Positions 29,408-37,211 of a stretch of DNA of 64,000 bases are shown here, in pieces. Location of the stretch: assembly GCA_021298815.1 (NCBI GenBank), contig JAJTHE010000075.1, positions 124,001-188,000 on the forward strand, given 5' to 3'. The stretch comes from Betaproteobacteria bacterium (GTDB taxonomy: Bacteria > Pseudomonadota > Gammaproteobacteria > Burkholderiales > CAIKXV01). Both the position numbers and the translations under genes were made by a program. How positions within the stretch are numbered: position 1 is the first letter of the stretch; the number at the start of each line of letters is the position of its first letter. A model generated the notes under the pieces. It worked only from the letters and a program-made list of their open reading frames with translations, did no database searches and was not told where the DNA came from.

Positions 29408-31003
29408 ATGACTACATCCGTTGGTGCACTCCTGCGCAGCATGCCCCCCCTGCGCGGGACCTTCGTCGTCGGGCTCACCCTCGCGGTGGTCACTCTGCCG
29501 CAGGCGATCGCGTTCTCCACCACGCTTGCCGGGCTTCCCCCGCATTTCGGCATCTATGCCGCGATCTGGGGGGTGCTGTTCACCGCGCTCCTGAATCCTT
29601 CCAGCGTGTTCAGCGGCGGTCCCAACACGACGATGTCGGCTGCGATCGGCATAACGCTGCTTCCGATCGCACCGCAGTTCGGCGCCGATTACATCGGTTA
29701 CGCGCTGACGCTGATCCTGCTCGCCGGGCTGGTGCAGATGCTCTTCGTCCTCATCCGGCCGCTGGGGCGCACGCTCGACCTGATCAACGAGCCGATCGTG
29801 AACGGCCTGATCTGCGGCATCGGCGTGTTCCTCATCTGCAAGTCGCTGACCAGCTTCGCCGGCTTGCCGATCAATACCCAGGTCGAGTGGCCGCTGTGGA
29901 TCGCCTGGCAGTCCTTCGTGGCCGTGCTCGAGATCGGAAACCTGTATGCGATAGAGATCGGGCTGGTGACGCTGATCACCAGCCTGGTCGTGCGGCAGTG
30001 GCGCCCGCTGCGCAACTGGGCGATATTGCTGGGCGTGGTGGCAGGCACCGCTTACTCGGAGTACCTGAGTGCGACCGTCGGCATACAGAACACCCTGATC
30101 GAGCAGATCGCGAACCTGTCGTACGTGGGTTTCGTGCTGCCGTCGTTGCCTTCCTTCAGCCAGGAAGCGATGGCGGACATCATCACCATCCTCCCGGGTG
30201 CGGTCACCCTTGCCTTGCTCGGCCTGTTCCAGACGGTGGCAGCCATGCGCCGGATGAACCGGAAGATGGGCAGCTATACCGACAGCCGGAAGGGCATCCT
30301 GGCCGACGCGGTATCCAATTGCGTACTGCCTTTCCTGTCGTCGCTGCCGACCTGCGCGTCTTTCAACCGCATGTGGCTCGTGTTCAGCCTGGGCGGCCAC
30401 AGCCGGTGGGCGTCTGCGGTATCGGCGCTGATCCTGCTGCTGATGGTGCTCTATCTCGCGCCCCTGATCGCCATCATCCCGATGCCCGCCATGGCCGCGA
30501 TCATCATGCTGCTCGGCGCCAACATGATCAACTGGGAGGACATCAAGCCCCACTTCAAGGACCGGCGCGAGGCGGTGGTGTTCATGGCCTCGTTCCTGTC
30601 GGTGCTGTTCCTCGACCTGTTCGGCGCGGTCATCGTCGGTTCCCTGCTGGCGATCGCCTATTCGAAGTGGGAGCAGGCGCACCCGAACATCAGCCTGAGC
30701 GGAAACGTGCTGAAGATCCGCGGCAACCTGTACTACGGTTCGCTGCCGGTGATCGAGGCGATGTACCACCGCGCGATCGCGCAGGACGACCGCGTGGTGA
30801 TCGACTTCTCGGAATGCTTCTACATCGACCAGGAGGGCATCCGCTGGCTGGCCGCGGCCAAGGCCGCGCAGCATGTCCGGCTGGCCGACCGCCGGCGCAG
30901 CGACGACCGGCGCGCGATCGAGCGCCGTGCAGCGGCGGACGGGAAACGCCGCACGGGGCGCCGCAGCAGCAAGGTCGATCGCAGGAAGCGGTCCGAGTTC
31001 TGA
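29408..31003 (+). CDS. SulP-family anion transporter with STAS domain and arginine-rich tail
   Basis: A 531-residue transporter. About 10-12 hydrophobic helices span residues 15-420, starting with the SulP block VVTLPQAIAFSTTLAGLPPHFGIYAA. The STAS domain (about 430-505) contains VVIDFSECFYIDQEGIRWL, close to the anti-sigma-antagonist signature. The last 40 residues are dominated by Arg, Lys and Asp in repeated DRR/ERR units, unusual for SulP. Family substrates include sulfate, bicarbonate, molybdate and dicarboxylates; sulfate is suggested by the neighbouring TsdA/SoxA-like cytochromes. It is the last gene of the operon and faces zapD tail to tail. Confidence 0.88.
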   Translation: MTTSVGALLRSMPPLRGTFVVGLTLAVVTLPQAIAFSTTLAGLPPHFGIYAAIWGVLFTALLNPSSVFSGGPNTTMSAAIGITLLPIAPQFGADYIGYALTLILLAGLVQMLFVLIRPLGRTLDLINEPIVNGLICGIGVFLICKSLTSFAGLPINTQVEWPLWIAWQSFVAVLEIGNLYAIEIGLVTLITSLVVRQWRPLRNWAILLGVVAGTAYSEYLSATVGIQNTLIEQIANLSYVGFVLPSLPSFSQEAMADIITILPGAVTLALLGLFQTVAAMRRMNRKMGSYTDSRKGILADAVSNCVLPFLSSLPTCASFNRMWLVFSLGGHSRWASAVSALILLLMVLYLAPLIAIIPMPAMAAIIMLLGANMINWEDIKPHFKDRREAVVFMASFLSVLFLDLFGAVIVGSLLAIAYSKWEQAHPNISLSGNVLKIRGNLYYGSLPVIEAMYHRAIAQDDRVVIDFSECFYIDQEGIRWLAAAKAAQHVRLADRRRSDDRRAIERRAAADGKRRTGRRSSKVDRRKRSEF

Positions 31004-31069
31004 CCGGCGCGCGCCGGGTGGCCGGCACCGGCGCCGCTGGGCATGCAGGTGCGGGCGAGGAGGCGAGTG

Positions 31070-31088
31070 CCGGGGCCCGGTTCCCCGG
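31070..31088. terminator. Hairpin between SulP and zapD genes
   Basis: CCGGGG (31070-31075) pairs with CCCCGG (31083-31088) across a 7-base loop, in the 88-base gap between convergent genes. It could serve both strands, but neither side has a T-tract, so termination is only possible. Confidence 0.3.
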
Positions 31089-31091
31089 GTG

Positions 31092-31892
31092 CTACAGGTT
31101 GCAGAAGGTGAGGTCGAACGGGATGTCCGCCTCGATCGCCTTCGGCCGGTCGCTGCCCGGCACCTGCTGCGTGAACCGGATGTTCAGCATGTAGCGGTTC
31201 GCGCTGACTTCGGGTACGCAGGGGAATTCGCGTGCCACCCGCACCCGCACCAGTTGCACCGCGCGGCCGGCGAGCATCTGCTGGAACACGCCCTGGGCGG
31301 CCACCCGCTGCGACGACTTGCCGCTGTCGCGCAGGATGCGCAGCACGATGGTCAGGCTGTCGCGCAGCGGAAGGAACGGCCCCATCCACTGGTCGAGGTC
31401 GGCACGGCGCTCCTCGATCGGACGATGCTGCCAGTAGTGGTAGGTCGGCAGGTCGAACTCGCAGACCCCGCCCGGGATGTTCGAGCGCTGGCGGATGCTC
31501 ATCAGCCATTCGTTGTCGCGCACGTCCTGGCCGATCTTGCCGGTCAGGTTGTACAGGCTGCCGGCCGCATGGTCGATGTCGCGCAGCACCGCATCGAGGG
31601 CGTCGACCGAGATCTGCGGGTTGCTGCGCAGCGCCTCGAGCGAATGCTTCTGGCGCTCGAGCTCCTGCAGCAGGTCGGACTTCAGGTCGGCGCGGCTCGC
31701 GACCTCGATGATCTCGAACAGGGTGACCAGCGCCGTATGGTGCTCGAGCGGATGGTCGCGCGAGACGAAGTAGGCGAGCTTGTCGTAGAGGTCTTCCAGC
31801 CTGAGCAGCGTTCGCGTGCGCTCATTCAGTGGAAACTCGTAGTCGATCACGATAGCTGCGGTCTGCTCGGGTAGCGTGTGCGAATCGAACAT
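31092..31892 (-). CDS. zapD: ZapD, FtsZ-bundling division protein
   Basis: A 266-residue cytoplasmic protein with the ZapD blocks YEFPLNERTRTLLRLEDLY near the N-terminus, the helical DLLQELERQKHSLEALRSNPQISVDALD core and the beta-rich C-terminal WMGPFLPLRDSLTIVLRILRDSG half. ZapD binds the FtsZ C-terminal tail and bundles protofilaments; the FtsZ in this window has that tail. It is on the minus strand with coaE and pilD upstream, the usual betaproteobacterial order coaE-zapD-yacG apart from the inserted operon. The exact start is uncertain by a few codons. Confidence 0.95.
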   Translation of the reverse strand: MFDSHTLPEQTAAIVIDYEFPLNERTRTLLRLEDLYDKLAYFVSRDHPLEHHTALVTLFEIIEVASRADLKSDLLQELERQKHSLEALRSNPQISVDALDAVLRDIDHAAGSLYNLTGKIGQDVRDNEWLMSIRQRSNIPGGVCEFDLPTYHYWQHRPIEERRADLDQWMGPFLPLRDSLTIVLRILRDSGKSSQRVAAQGVFQQMLAGRAVQLVRVRVAREFPCVPEVSANRYMLNIRFTQQVPGSDRPKAIEADIPFDLTFCNL

Positions 31893-31952
31893 GCTGTTTC
31901 GCAGGATCTCACGGCAGGAATCGCGGAGATCAACGACGCAGGGCTCTTCAGT

Positions 31953-32633
31953 TCAGTCGTCCGGATGGCCGGGGCCCGCTGCCGTCCGTTTCGCTTGCGC
32001 AAGGCGCAGGTACTTCTGGTGCAGAATCTCGACCTGCGGCGCGAGCGCGAACTCTTCGCCGTCGTTGTCGATCACGTCGTCGGCCATCGCAAGCCGCTGC
32101 GCTCGCGTCGGCTGTACCGCGATGACGGCCATCACCTGCTCCCGGGTCAGCCCGCTGCGCTGCATCACCCGGGCGATCTGTCGATCAAGCGAGCAGTCTA
32201 CCACCAATATCCGGTCCATCCGCTCACGGTATCCGCCCCGTTCCGACAGCAGCGGCACCGCCAGCAGCGCGTACGGCCCGTCCACGCGGTCCAGTTCGGC
32301 ATCGGCCGCCGCCCGGATCATCGGATGCAGGATGCCTTCCAGCGTGGCGCGCCGTGACGGATCGCCGAACGCCTGTTCCCGCATCCAGGCGCGGTCGAGC
32401 GCACCGTCCGGACGCGCGGACAGCGGGCCGAATGCATCGACGATCGCCGGCATGGCGGCGCCGCCGGGCGCGGTCAGCTGGTGCGCCAGCGCATCGGTGT
32501 CGACCTGCACGGCACCGTGCTGCACGAACAGGCGGGCCGCCGTCGACTTGCCGCTGCCGATGCCGCCGGTCAGACCGACCACGAACAGGCTGCCCCGACG
32601 CGTCGCGCTGGTCGTGGCGTCGGTGGCTTCCAC
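31953..32633 (-). CDS. coaE: CoaE, dephospho-CoA kinase
   Basis: A 226-residue kinase for the last step of coenzyme A synthesis, 3'-phosphorylation of dephospho-CoA. The P-loop GLTGGIGSGKSTAARLF is near residues 20-36, DTDALAHQLTAPGG is the acceptor site, and LLAVPLLSERGGY and VMQRSGLTREQ are further family blocks. The start chosen is GTG 32633, 8 bases after the pilD stop. A start about 15 codons later (near FVVGLTGG) is equally possible because no clear ribosome-binding site is seen. Confidence 0.94.
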   Translation of the reverse strand: MEATDATTSATRRGSLFVVGLTGGIGSGKSTAARLFVQHGAVQVDTDALAHQLTAPGGAAMPAIVDAFGPLSARPDGALDRAWMREQAFGDPSRRATLEGILHPMIRAAADAELDRVDGPYALLAVPLLSERGGYRERMDRILVVDCSLDRQIARVMQRSGLTREQVMAVIAVQPTRAQRLAMADDVIDNDGEEFALAPQVEILHQKYLRLAQAKRTAAGPGHPDD

Positions 32634-32641
32634 CGGGGCGC

Positions 32642-33508
32642 TCAGCCCAGCAGCTTCAGGTACCCGGCGACGATCGCATCGCCCCAAACCAGCGCGACCG
32701 CGCCGGCGATCACCAGGTACGGGCCGAACGGCATCGGCACGCTGCGCCCGAGGCGGGCCGCGGCGATCAGGCCGATGCCGATCACGGCACCGGCCAGCGA
32801 CGACAGCAGGATCACCAGCGGCAGCGCCTGCCAGCCGAGCCAGGCACCGATGGCCGCCAGCAGCTTGAAGTCGCCATAACCCATGCCTTCCTTGCCGGTG
32901 ACCAGCTTGAAGGCCCAGTACACCGTCCACAGGGACAGGTAGCCCGCGACCGCCCCGACCACCGCTTCCTGCAGCGGCGCGAACACGCCCCAGATGTTGA
33001 CCAGCAGGCCCGCCCAGATCAGCGGCAGCGTCAGCCCGTCCGGCAGCAACTGGGTGTCGAAGTCGATCAGGGCAAGCGCCAGCAGGGTCGCGCAGAACAC
33101 GAAGGCGAGCACCGCCGCAGGCCCGAAGCCGTAGTGCCAGGCGAGGAAGCCGGCGATCGCGCCGGTCGCCAGCTCGACCAGCGGATAGCGCTTCGGGATC
33201 GCCACGCCGCAGGCGGCGCAGCGCCCGCGCAGCGCGATCCAGCTGACCAGCGGCAGGTTCTGCAGCGCGCCGATCGGCACGCTGCACGACGGGCAGCGCG
33301 AGCGCGGCTTCGCCAGGTTGAAGGTCGGCTGTTCCTCGGGTGCCTGGCCGGAGAGTTCCGCGCATTGCGCGGCCCACTCCCGTTCCATCATCTTCGGCAG
33401 CCGGTAGACCACCACGTTCAGGAAGCTGCCGATCGACAGGCCGAACAGCACGGCGATGCCGATCCACAGCGCGGGCTCGCTGCGCAGCAGCTCGATCACG
33501 TCGTCCAT
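32642..33508 (-). CDS. pilD: PilD, type IV prepilin peptidase and methyltransferase
   Basis: A 288-residue inner-membrane aspartic protease that cleaves and N-methylates type IV pilins and type II pseudopilins. The N-terminal GSFLNVVVYRLP motif and the zinc-binding CPSC/CAAC cysteines of the cytoplasmic methyltransferase domain are present. The two catalytic aspartates are in the DFDTQLLPD and GYGDFKLL (GxGD) segments. About eight helices are visible. It lies 16 bases from pilC; no pilB or pilin gene is in the window. Confidence 0.95.
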   Translation of the reverse strand: MDDVIELLRSEPALWIGIAVLFGLSIGSFLNVVVYRLPKMMEREWAAQCAELSGQAPEEQPTFNLAKPRSRCPSCSVPIGALQNLPLVSWIALRGRCAACGVAIPKRYPLVELATGAIAGFLAWHYGFGPAAVLAFVFCATLLALALIDFDTQLLPDGLTLPLIWAGLLVNIWGVFAPLQEAVVGAVAGYLSLWTVYWAFKLVTGKEGMGYGDFKLLAAIGAWLGWQALPLVILLSSLAGAVIGIGLIAAARLGRSVPMPFGPYLVIAGAVALVWGDAIVAGYLKLLG

Positions 33509-33524
33509 GGGGTGGCGGGTCGGA

Positions 33525-34754
33525 TCAGACCACCTGGCCCATCTTGAAGATCGGCAGGTACATCGCGACCACCATGCCGCCGATCAGCGTGCCCAGCACG
33601 ACCATGATGATCGGCTCCATCAGGCTGGACATCGCGTCGACCGCGTCGTCGACCTCGGCTTCGTAGAAGTCGGCCACCTTGGACAGCATGCTGTCGAGCG
33701 CGCCCGATTCCTCGCCGATGGCGACCATCTGGATCACCATGTTCGGGAACACGTCGACGCCCTGCATCGACACGGTCAGGCTGGTACCGGTGGAGATCTC
33801 CTGCTGGATGCGCTTGGTCGCCTGCATGTAGACCGCGTTGCCGGCGGCACCGGCCACGGAGCCCAGGGCCTCGACCAGCGGCACGCCCGCCGCGAACATG
33901 GTCGACAGCGTCCGTGCCCAGCGTGCGATCGACGCCTTCTGGATGATCTCGCCGAACACCGGCATCTTCAGCAGCAGCCGGTCCATGCTGTTGCGCATGG
34001 CTTCGGACTTCTTGTACGCAGCGCCGAAGCCGTAGCCGGCCGCGCCCACCGCGCCGAAGATCGCCCACCAGTAGGCGACGAAGAAGTCAGATATCGTCAT
34101 CACGATCAGGGTCGGCGCCGGCAGCTCCGCGCCGAAGCTGGAGAACACCTGCTTGAACGACGGGATCACGAAGATCATGATCACCGCGGTGATGATGAAC
34201 GCGACCACGATGATGGCGACCGGGTAGAACAGGGCCGACTTGATCTTGCCCTTGATCGCGAGGATCTTTTCCTTGTAGGTCGCCAGGCGGTCCAGCAGCG
34301 AATCGAGGATACCAGCCTGCTCGCCGGCGGCGACCAGGTTGCAGAACAGGTCGTCGAACTGTTCCGGGAACTTGCGGAAGGCCTGGTTCAGGCTGGAGCC
34401 GGTCTCCACGTCGGTCTTGATCGACATCAGCACCTTCTGCACCGACGGGTTCGAATGGCCCTTGCCGACGATGTCGAACGCCTGCAGCAGCGGCACGCCG
34501 GCCTTCATCATCACGGCCAGCTGGCGCGTGAAGATGGCGATGTCCTTCTCGGTGATCTTGCGCCCGGAGCCGACGCGCTGCTTCTTGACCTTGACGAAGG
34601 ACAGGCCCTGGCGGCGCAGTTGGGCGATCACCACGTTTTCGCCGTTCGCGCGCATCTCGCCGCGTACGGCCTTGCCGCTCTTGTCCTGGCCCACCCATGA
34701 ATACAGGTAGTCCTGGACTTCCTTCTTGCGGCCCTGGGTGATCGTTGTGGCCAT
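33525..34754 (-). CDS. pilC: PilC, type IV pilus platform protein
   Basis: A 409-residue inner-membrane GspF/PilC protein with the two repeated domains typical of the family. The N-terminal FTRQLAVMMKAGVPLLQAF segment and the second-domain RWARTLSTMFAAGVPLVEAL segment are the matching halves, and there are three hydrophobic helices (FYPVAIIVVAFIITAVIMIF and C-terminal IIMVVLGTLIGGMVVAMYLP among them). It recruits the PilB and PilT ATPases. The 109-base region upstream has an AAACC-CC-GGTTT mini-palindrome but no certain promoter. Confidence 0.96.
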   Translation of the reverse strand: MATTITQGRKKEVQDYLYSWVGQDKSGKAVRGEMRANGENVVIAQLRRQGLSFVKVKKQRVGSGRKITEKDIAIFTRQLAVMMKAGVPLLQAFDIVGKGHSNPSVQKVLMSIKTDVETGSSLNQAFRKFPEQFDDLFCNLVAAGEQAGILDSLLDRLATYKEKILAIKGKIKSALFYPVAIIVVAFIITAVIMIFVIPSFKQVFSSFGAELPAPTLIVMTISDFFVAYWWAIFGAVGAAGYGFGAAYKKSEAMRNSMDRLLLKMPVFGEIIQKASIARWARTLSTMFAAGVPLVEALGSVAGAAGNAVYMQATKRIQQEISTGTSLTVSMQGVDVFPNMVIQMVAIGEESGALDSMLSKVADFYEAEVDDAVDAMSSLMEPIIMVVLGTLIGGMVVAMYLPIFKMGQVV

Positions 34755-34863
34755 CGACTGCGCTCCGCCTGGTGCGAGAACCGGGGTAAGGTACTACATC
34801 CATGTTGCTTTCTAAACCCCGGTTTGTAAAGGCGCTCCTGGCACCGGGGCTGGCTCGGGCCGG

Positions 34864-36168
34864 TCAGCCGCTGCGATCGAGCGGGATGTCCGGCGATCCG
34901 TCGTCCACCCGGGGGTAGACGCGGACCGAACGGATCGAGCGTTCCTGCGTCTGCACCACCTCGAGCGGGTGTCCGGCGATCTTCACCGTGGTGCCCGGCT
35001 CGGGCAGGTCGCGCAGATGAGCCACAATCAGTCCGTTCAGCGTTTTCGGACCATCCAGGGGCAACTTGAGGCCGAGTTTCCTGTTCAGGCTGCGCAGGGT
35101 CGCGCTGCCCTCCACCAGCACGCTGCCGTCCTCGCTGCGGGCCAAGGTGTCGCCGCGGCCGGGGGCGGTGGTGGTGAATTCCCCGACCAGTTCCTCCAGG
35201 ATGTCCTCCAGCGTCAACAGGCCCTGCAGTTCGCCGTATTCGTCCACGATCAGGCCGATGCGCTCGTGCTGCTCCTGGAAGTTCCCGAGCTGGGTGAACA
35301 GGGCGGTGCCCGCCGGCACGAAATAGGGCTGGGCGAGCAGCGCCTCGATGTCCGATGCTTCGGCGAGCCCGCCCTGGCGCACCAGGGACAGCGCGCGGCG
35401 CACGTGCAGGATGCCGATCACGTTGTTGAGGTCGCCGCGGCAGACCAGCAGCCGGGTGTGGTAGCAGGTGGCGATCTCGGCGAGCAGCTGCTCCGGCGGC
35501 GAGTCGAGGTCCAGCCACTCGACCTGCCCGCGCGGGGTCATCACGTCGTCGACCGTCACCCGCTCCAGTTCGAACAGGTTGACCAGGATGCTCCGGTGCT
35601 TCTGCGGGATGTACTGCCCGCCCTCGAGCACCAGCGTGCGCAGCTCCTCGGGGGACATCTGGTGTGCGCGGTCGTCCTTGCGCTTCAGGCGCAGGATCCA
35701 GAGGATGGACTGCACGAACAGGTTCACGAACCAGACGATCGGCCAGGCCACCCGCAGCAGCGGCGTCAGCACGTACGACGAGGCAAGCGCGATTCGCTCC
35801 GGATAGGTCGCACCGATGATCTTCGGCGTGATCTCCGACAGTACCAGGATGCAGAAGGTGACCCCGGCGCTGCCGATCCAGAGGGCCCATTCGTTCTCGC
35901 CCAGGGTGCGGAACATGATCACCGTGAACAGCGCCGCCGACAGGCTGTTGAAGAAGTTGTTGCCGAGCAGCACCACGCCGAGCAGCCGGTCGGTGCGGTC
36001 GAGCAGGGCGGCCGCCATGATCGCGCCGCGGTTGCCGGTGCTGACCAGGTGGCGCAGCCGGTAGCGGTTGAGCGCCATCATGCTGGTCTCGGCGATCGAG
36101 AAGAACCCCGACACCAGCAGCAGGAAGAACAGCGCGATGAGCAGCGTCTGTAAGGGAATGTCGTTCAA
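34864..36168 (-). CDS. CorC/HlyC-type CNNM transporter-domain protein with CBS pair
   Basis: A 434-residue membrane protein. An N-terminal DUF21/CNNM domain has about four helices (TLLIALFFLLLVSGFFSIAET, ending near residue 150). Two CBS domains follow (VMTPRGQVEWLDLDSP and LLTLEDILEELVGEF), and there is a C-terminal transporter-associated CorC/HlyC domain. The family is linked to Mg2+/Co2+ efflux or homeostasis. It is on the minus strand between the ccsA-like gene and pilC. The substrate is inferred from family only. Confidence 0.9.
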   Translation of the reverse strand: MNDIPLQTLLIALFFLLLVSGFFSIAETSMMALNRYRLRHLVSTGNRGAIMAAALLDRTDRLLGVVLLGNNFFNSLSAALFTVIMFRTLGENEWALWIGSAGVTFCILVLSEITPKIIGATYPERIALASSYVLTPLLRVAWPIVWFVNLFVQSILWILRLKRKDDRAHQMSPEELRTLVLEGGQYIPQKHRSILVNLFELERVTVDDVMTPRGQVEWLDLDSPPEQLLAEIATCYHTRLLVCRGDLNNVIGILHVRRALSLVRQGGLAEASDIEALLAQPYFVPAGTALFTQLGNFQEQHERIGLIVDEYGELQGLLTLEDILEELVGEFTTTAPGRGDTLARSEDGSVLVEGSATLRSLNRKLGLKLPLDGPKTLNGLIVAHLRDLPEPGTTVKIAGHPLEVVQTQERSIRSVRVYPRVDDGSPDIPLDRSG

Positions 36169-36230
36169 GGGCCCCCGCGGCCGTGTAACCAGACTTCCAG
36201 TCTACCGCCGTCAGACCACCTTGCTGCTAT

Positions 36231-37091
36231 TCAGCGGCCCAGCAGCACCTCGACCACGAACTTCGTGCCCATGTAGGCGATTACCAGCACGCCGAAGCCC
36301 CAGAGCGTCCAGCGCAGCGCGACGCGCCCGCGCCATCCGAACAGGAAGCGGCCGACCAGCAAGGCCGCGAAGATCGCCCACGAGATCAGGGTGAAGACGT
36401 TCTTGTGCGTGAAGGTGAGCGGCATCCCGAACAGTTCTTCCGAGAACAGCAGCCCGCTGAGCACCGTCGCCGACAGCAGAACGAAGCCGGCGACGATGAT
36501 CCGGAACAGCATGGTTTCCATCGTCAGCAGCGGCGGCAGGCCGGTGAGGACGGGCGGCAGGGTGCCGGTGCGCAGCTTGCGGTCGAGCGCCGACAGCAGC
36601 AGCGCATGCAGGGCCGCGATGGTCAGCAGCCCGTACGCGAGCAGCGCGACGATCACGTGTGCGGCGAGCATCGCCTCCCCGGCATTCGGCATCGGCTGGT
36701 CGGTGCCGAGCACGGCGGGCGCCAGCGCGCACAGGGCTGCCACCGGGAACACCAGCAACTGCAGCCCGCGCAGGTTGTAGAAGAAGTTGCCGAGCCAGTG
36801 GATGACCACCGTGACGAGCACGATGGCCGACAGCGCCACCCCGACGCCGAGGTAGACCTTGCCGTCGCGGAACACGGCGGTACCGACGCTGAACGCGTGC
36901 AGCAGCACGATCGCCGCGACGATCGCCTGCTCGCCCCAGGCCGCGTGCCAGCGGGTGGGCAGTTCGATCATCTGTCCGGGGCCCGACGGCACCGGGCGCG
37001 GCGTGCGCCGGCGCGTCAACCGCTGGCCGAGGTATGCGGCGAATGCGGCATAGGCAAGCGCGCTCAACAGATACGGTAGACTTCCGGACAT
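36231..37091 (-). CDS. CcsA/HemX-like cytochrome c assembly membrane protein
   Basis: A 286-residue protein with about eight membrane helices and the cytochrome-c-assembly (CcsA/Ycf5/HemX) core. Histidines in HAFSVG, THKNVFTLISW and HVIVALLAYG are plausible haem-handling residues. The location divergent to ffh is conserved in betaproteobacteria, where the gene is annotated as an inner-membrane cytochrome c biogenesis protein. It lacks the tryptophan-rich WWD-type motif in the form seen in CcmF or CcsA proper. The window encodes several c-type cytochromes, but a link is not shown. Confidence 0.85.
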   Translation of the reverse strand: MSGSLPYLLSALAYAAFAAYLGQRLTRRRTPRPVPSGPGQMIELPTRWHAAWGEQAIVAAIVLLHAFSVGTAVFRDGKVYLGVGVALSAIVLVTVVIHWLGNFFYNLRGLQLLVFPVAALCALAPAVLGTDQPMPNAGEAMLAAHVIVALLAYGLLTIAALHALLLSALDRKLRTGTLPPVLTGLPPLLTMETMLFRIIVAGFVLLSATVLSGLLFSEELFGMPLTFTHKNVFTLISWAIFAALLVGRFLFGWRGRVALRWTLWGFGVLVIAYMGTKFVVEVLLGR

Positions 37092-37104
37092 GATTCGAGT
37101 CTAC
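37076..37104 (-). promoter_or_regulatory. Inverted repeat enclosing the ccsA-like start codon
   Basis: GTAGACT (37076-37082) and AGTCTAC (37098-37104) are perfect 7-base inverted repeats separated by 15 bases, and the ATG of the ccsA-like gene (37089-37091, minus strand) sits inside the loop. On that strand TAGACT also resembles a -10 box 6 bases from the ATG, which would give a leaderless transcript. A purine-rich AGGAAAAGG lies about 25 bases upstream, too far for normal initiation. Confidence 0.4.
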
Positions 37105-37211
37105 ACGAACGACCTTTTCCTTCGACAGGGGGTTGCCTGCCCGAGCGTACCCGACGTGGCTTTCGCCTCGGCCGGCGCCCGCCCGCCACGCCGTTGCCCG
37201 CTGGAGGCCCT

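Noticed and set aside
30870-31003. SulP Arg-rich tail considered as a PilZ c-di-GMP domain.
   Set aside because: No PilZ fold sequence (DxSxxG) is present; only a basic tail.
34840-34860. TGGCAC with TGGC downstream, considered as a sigma-54 promoter near pilC.
   Set aside because: The -12 element lacks TTGC and it points into the end of the corC-like gene rather than towards pilC.
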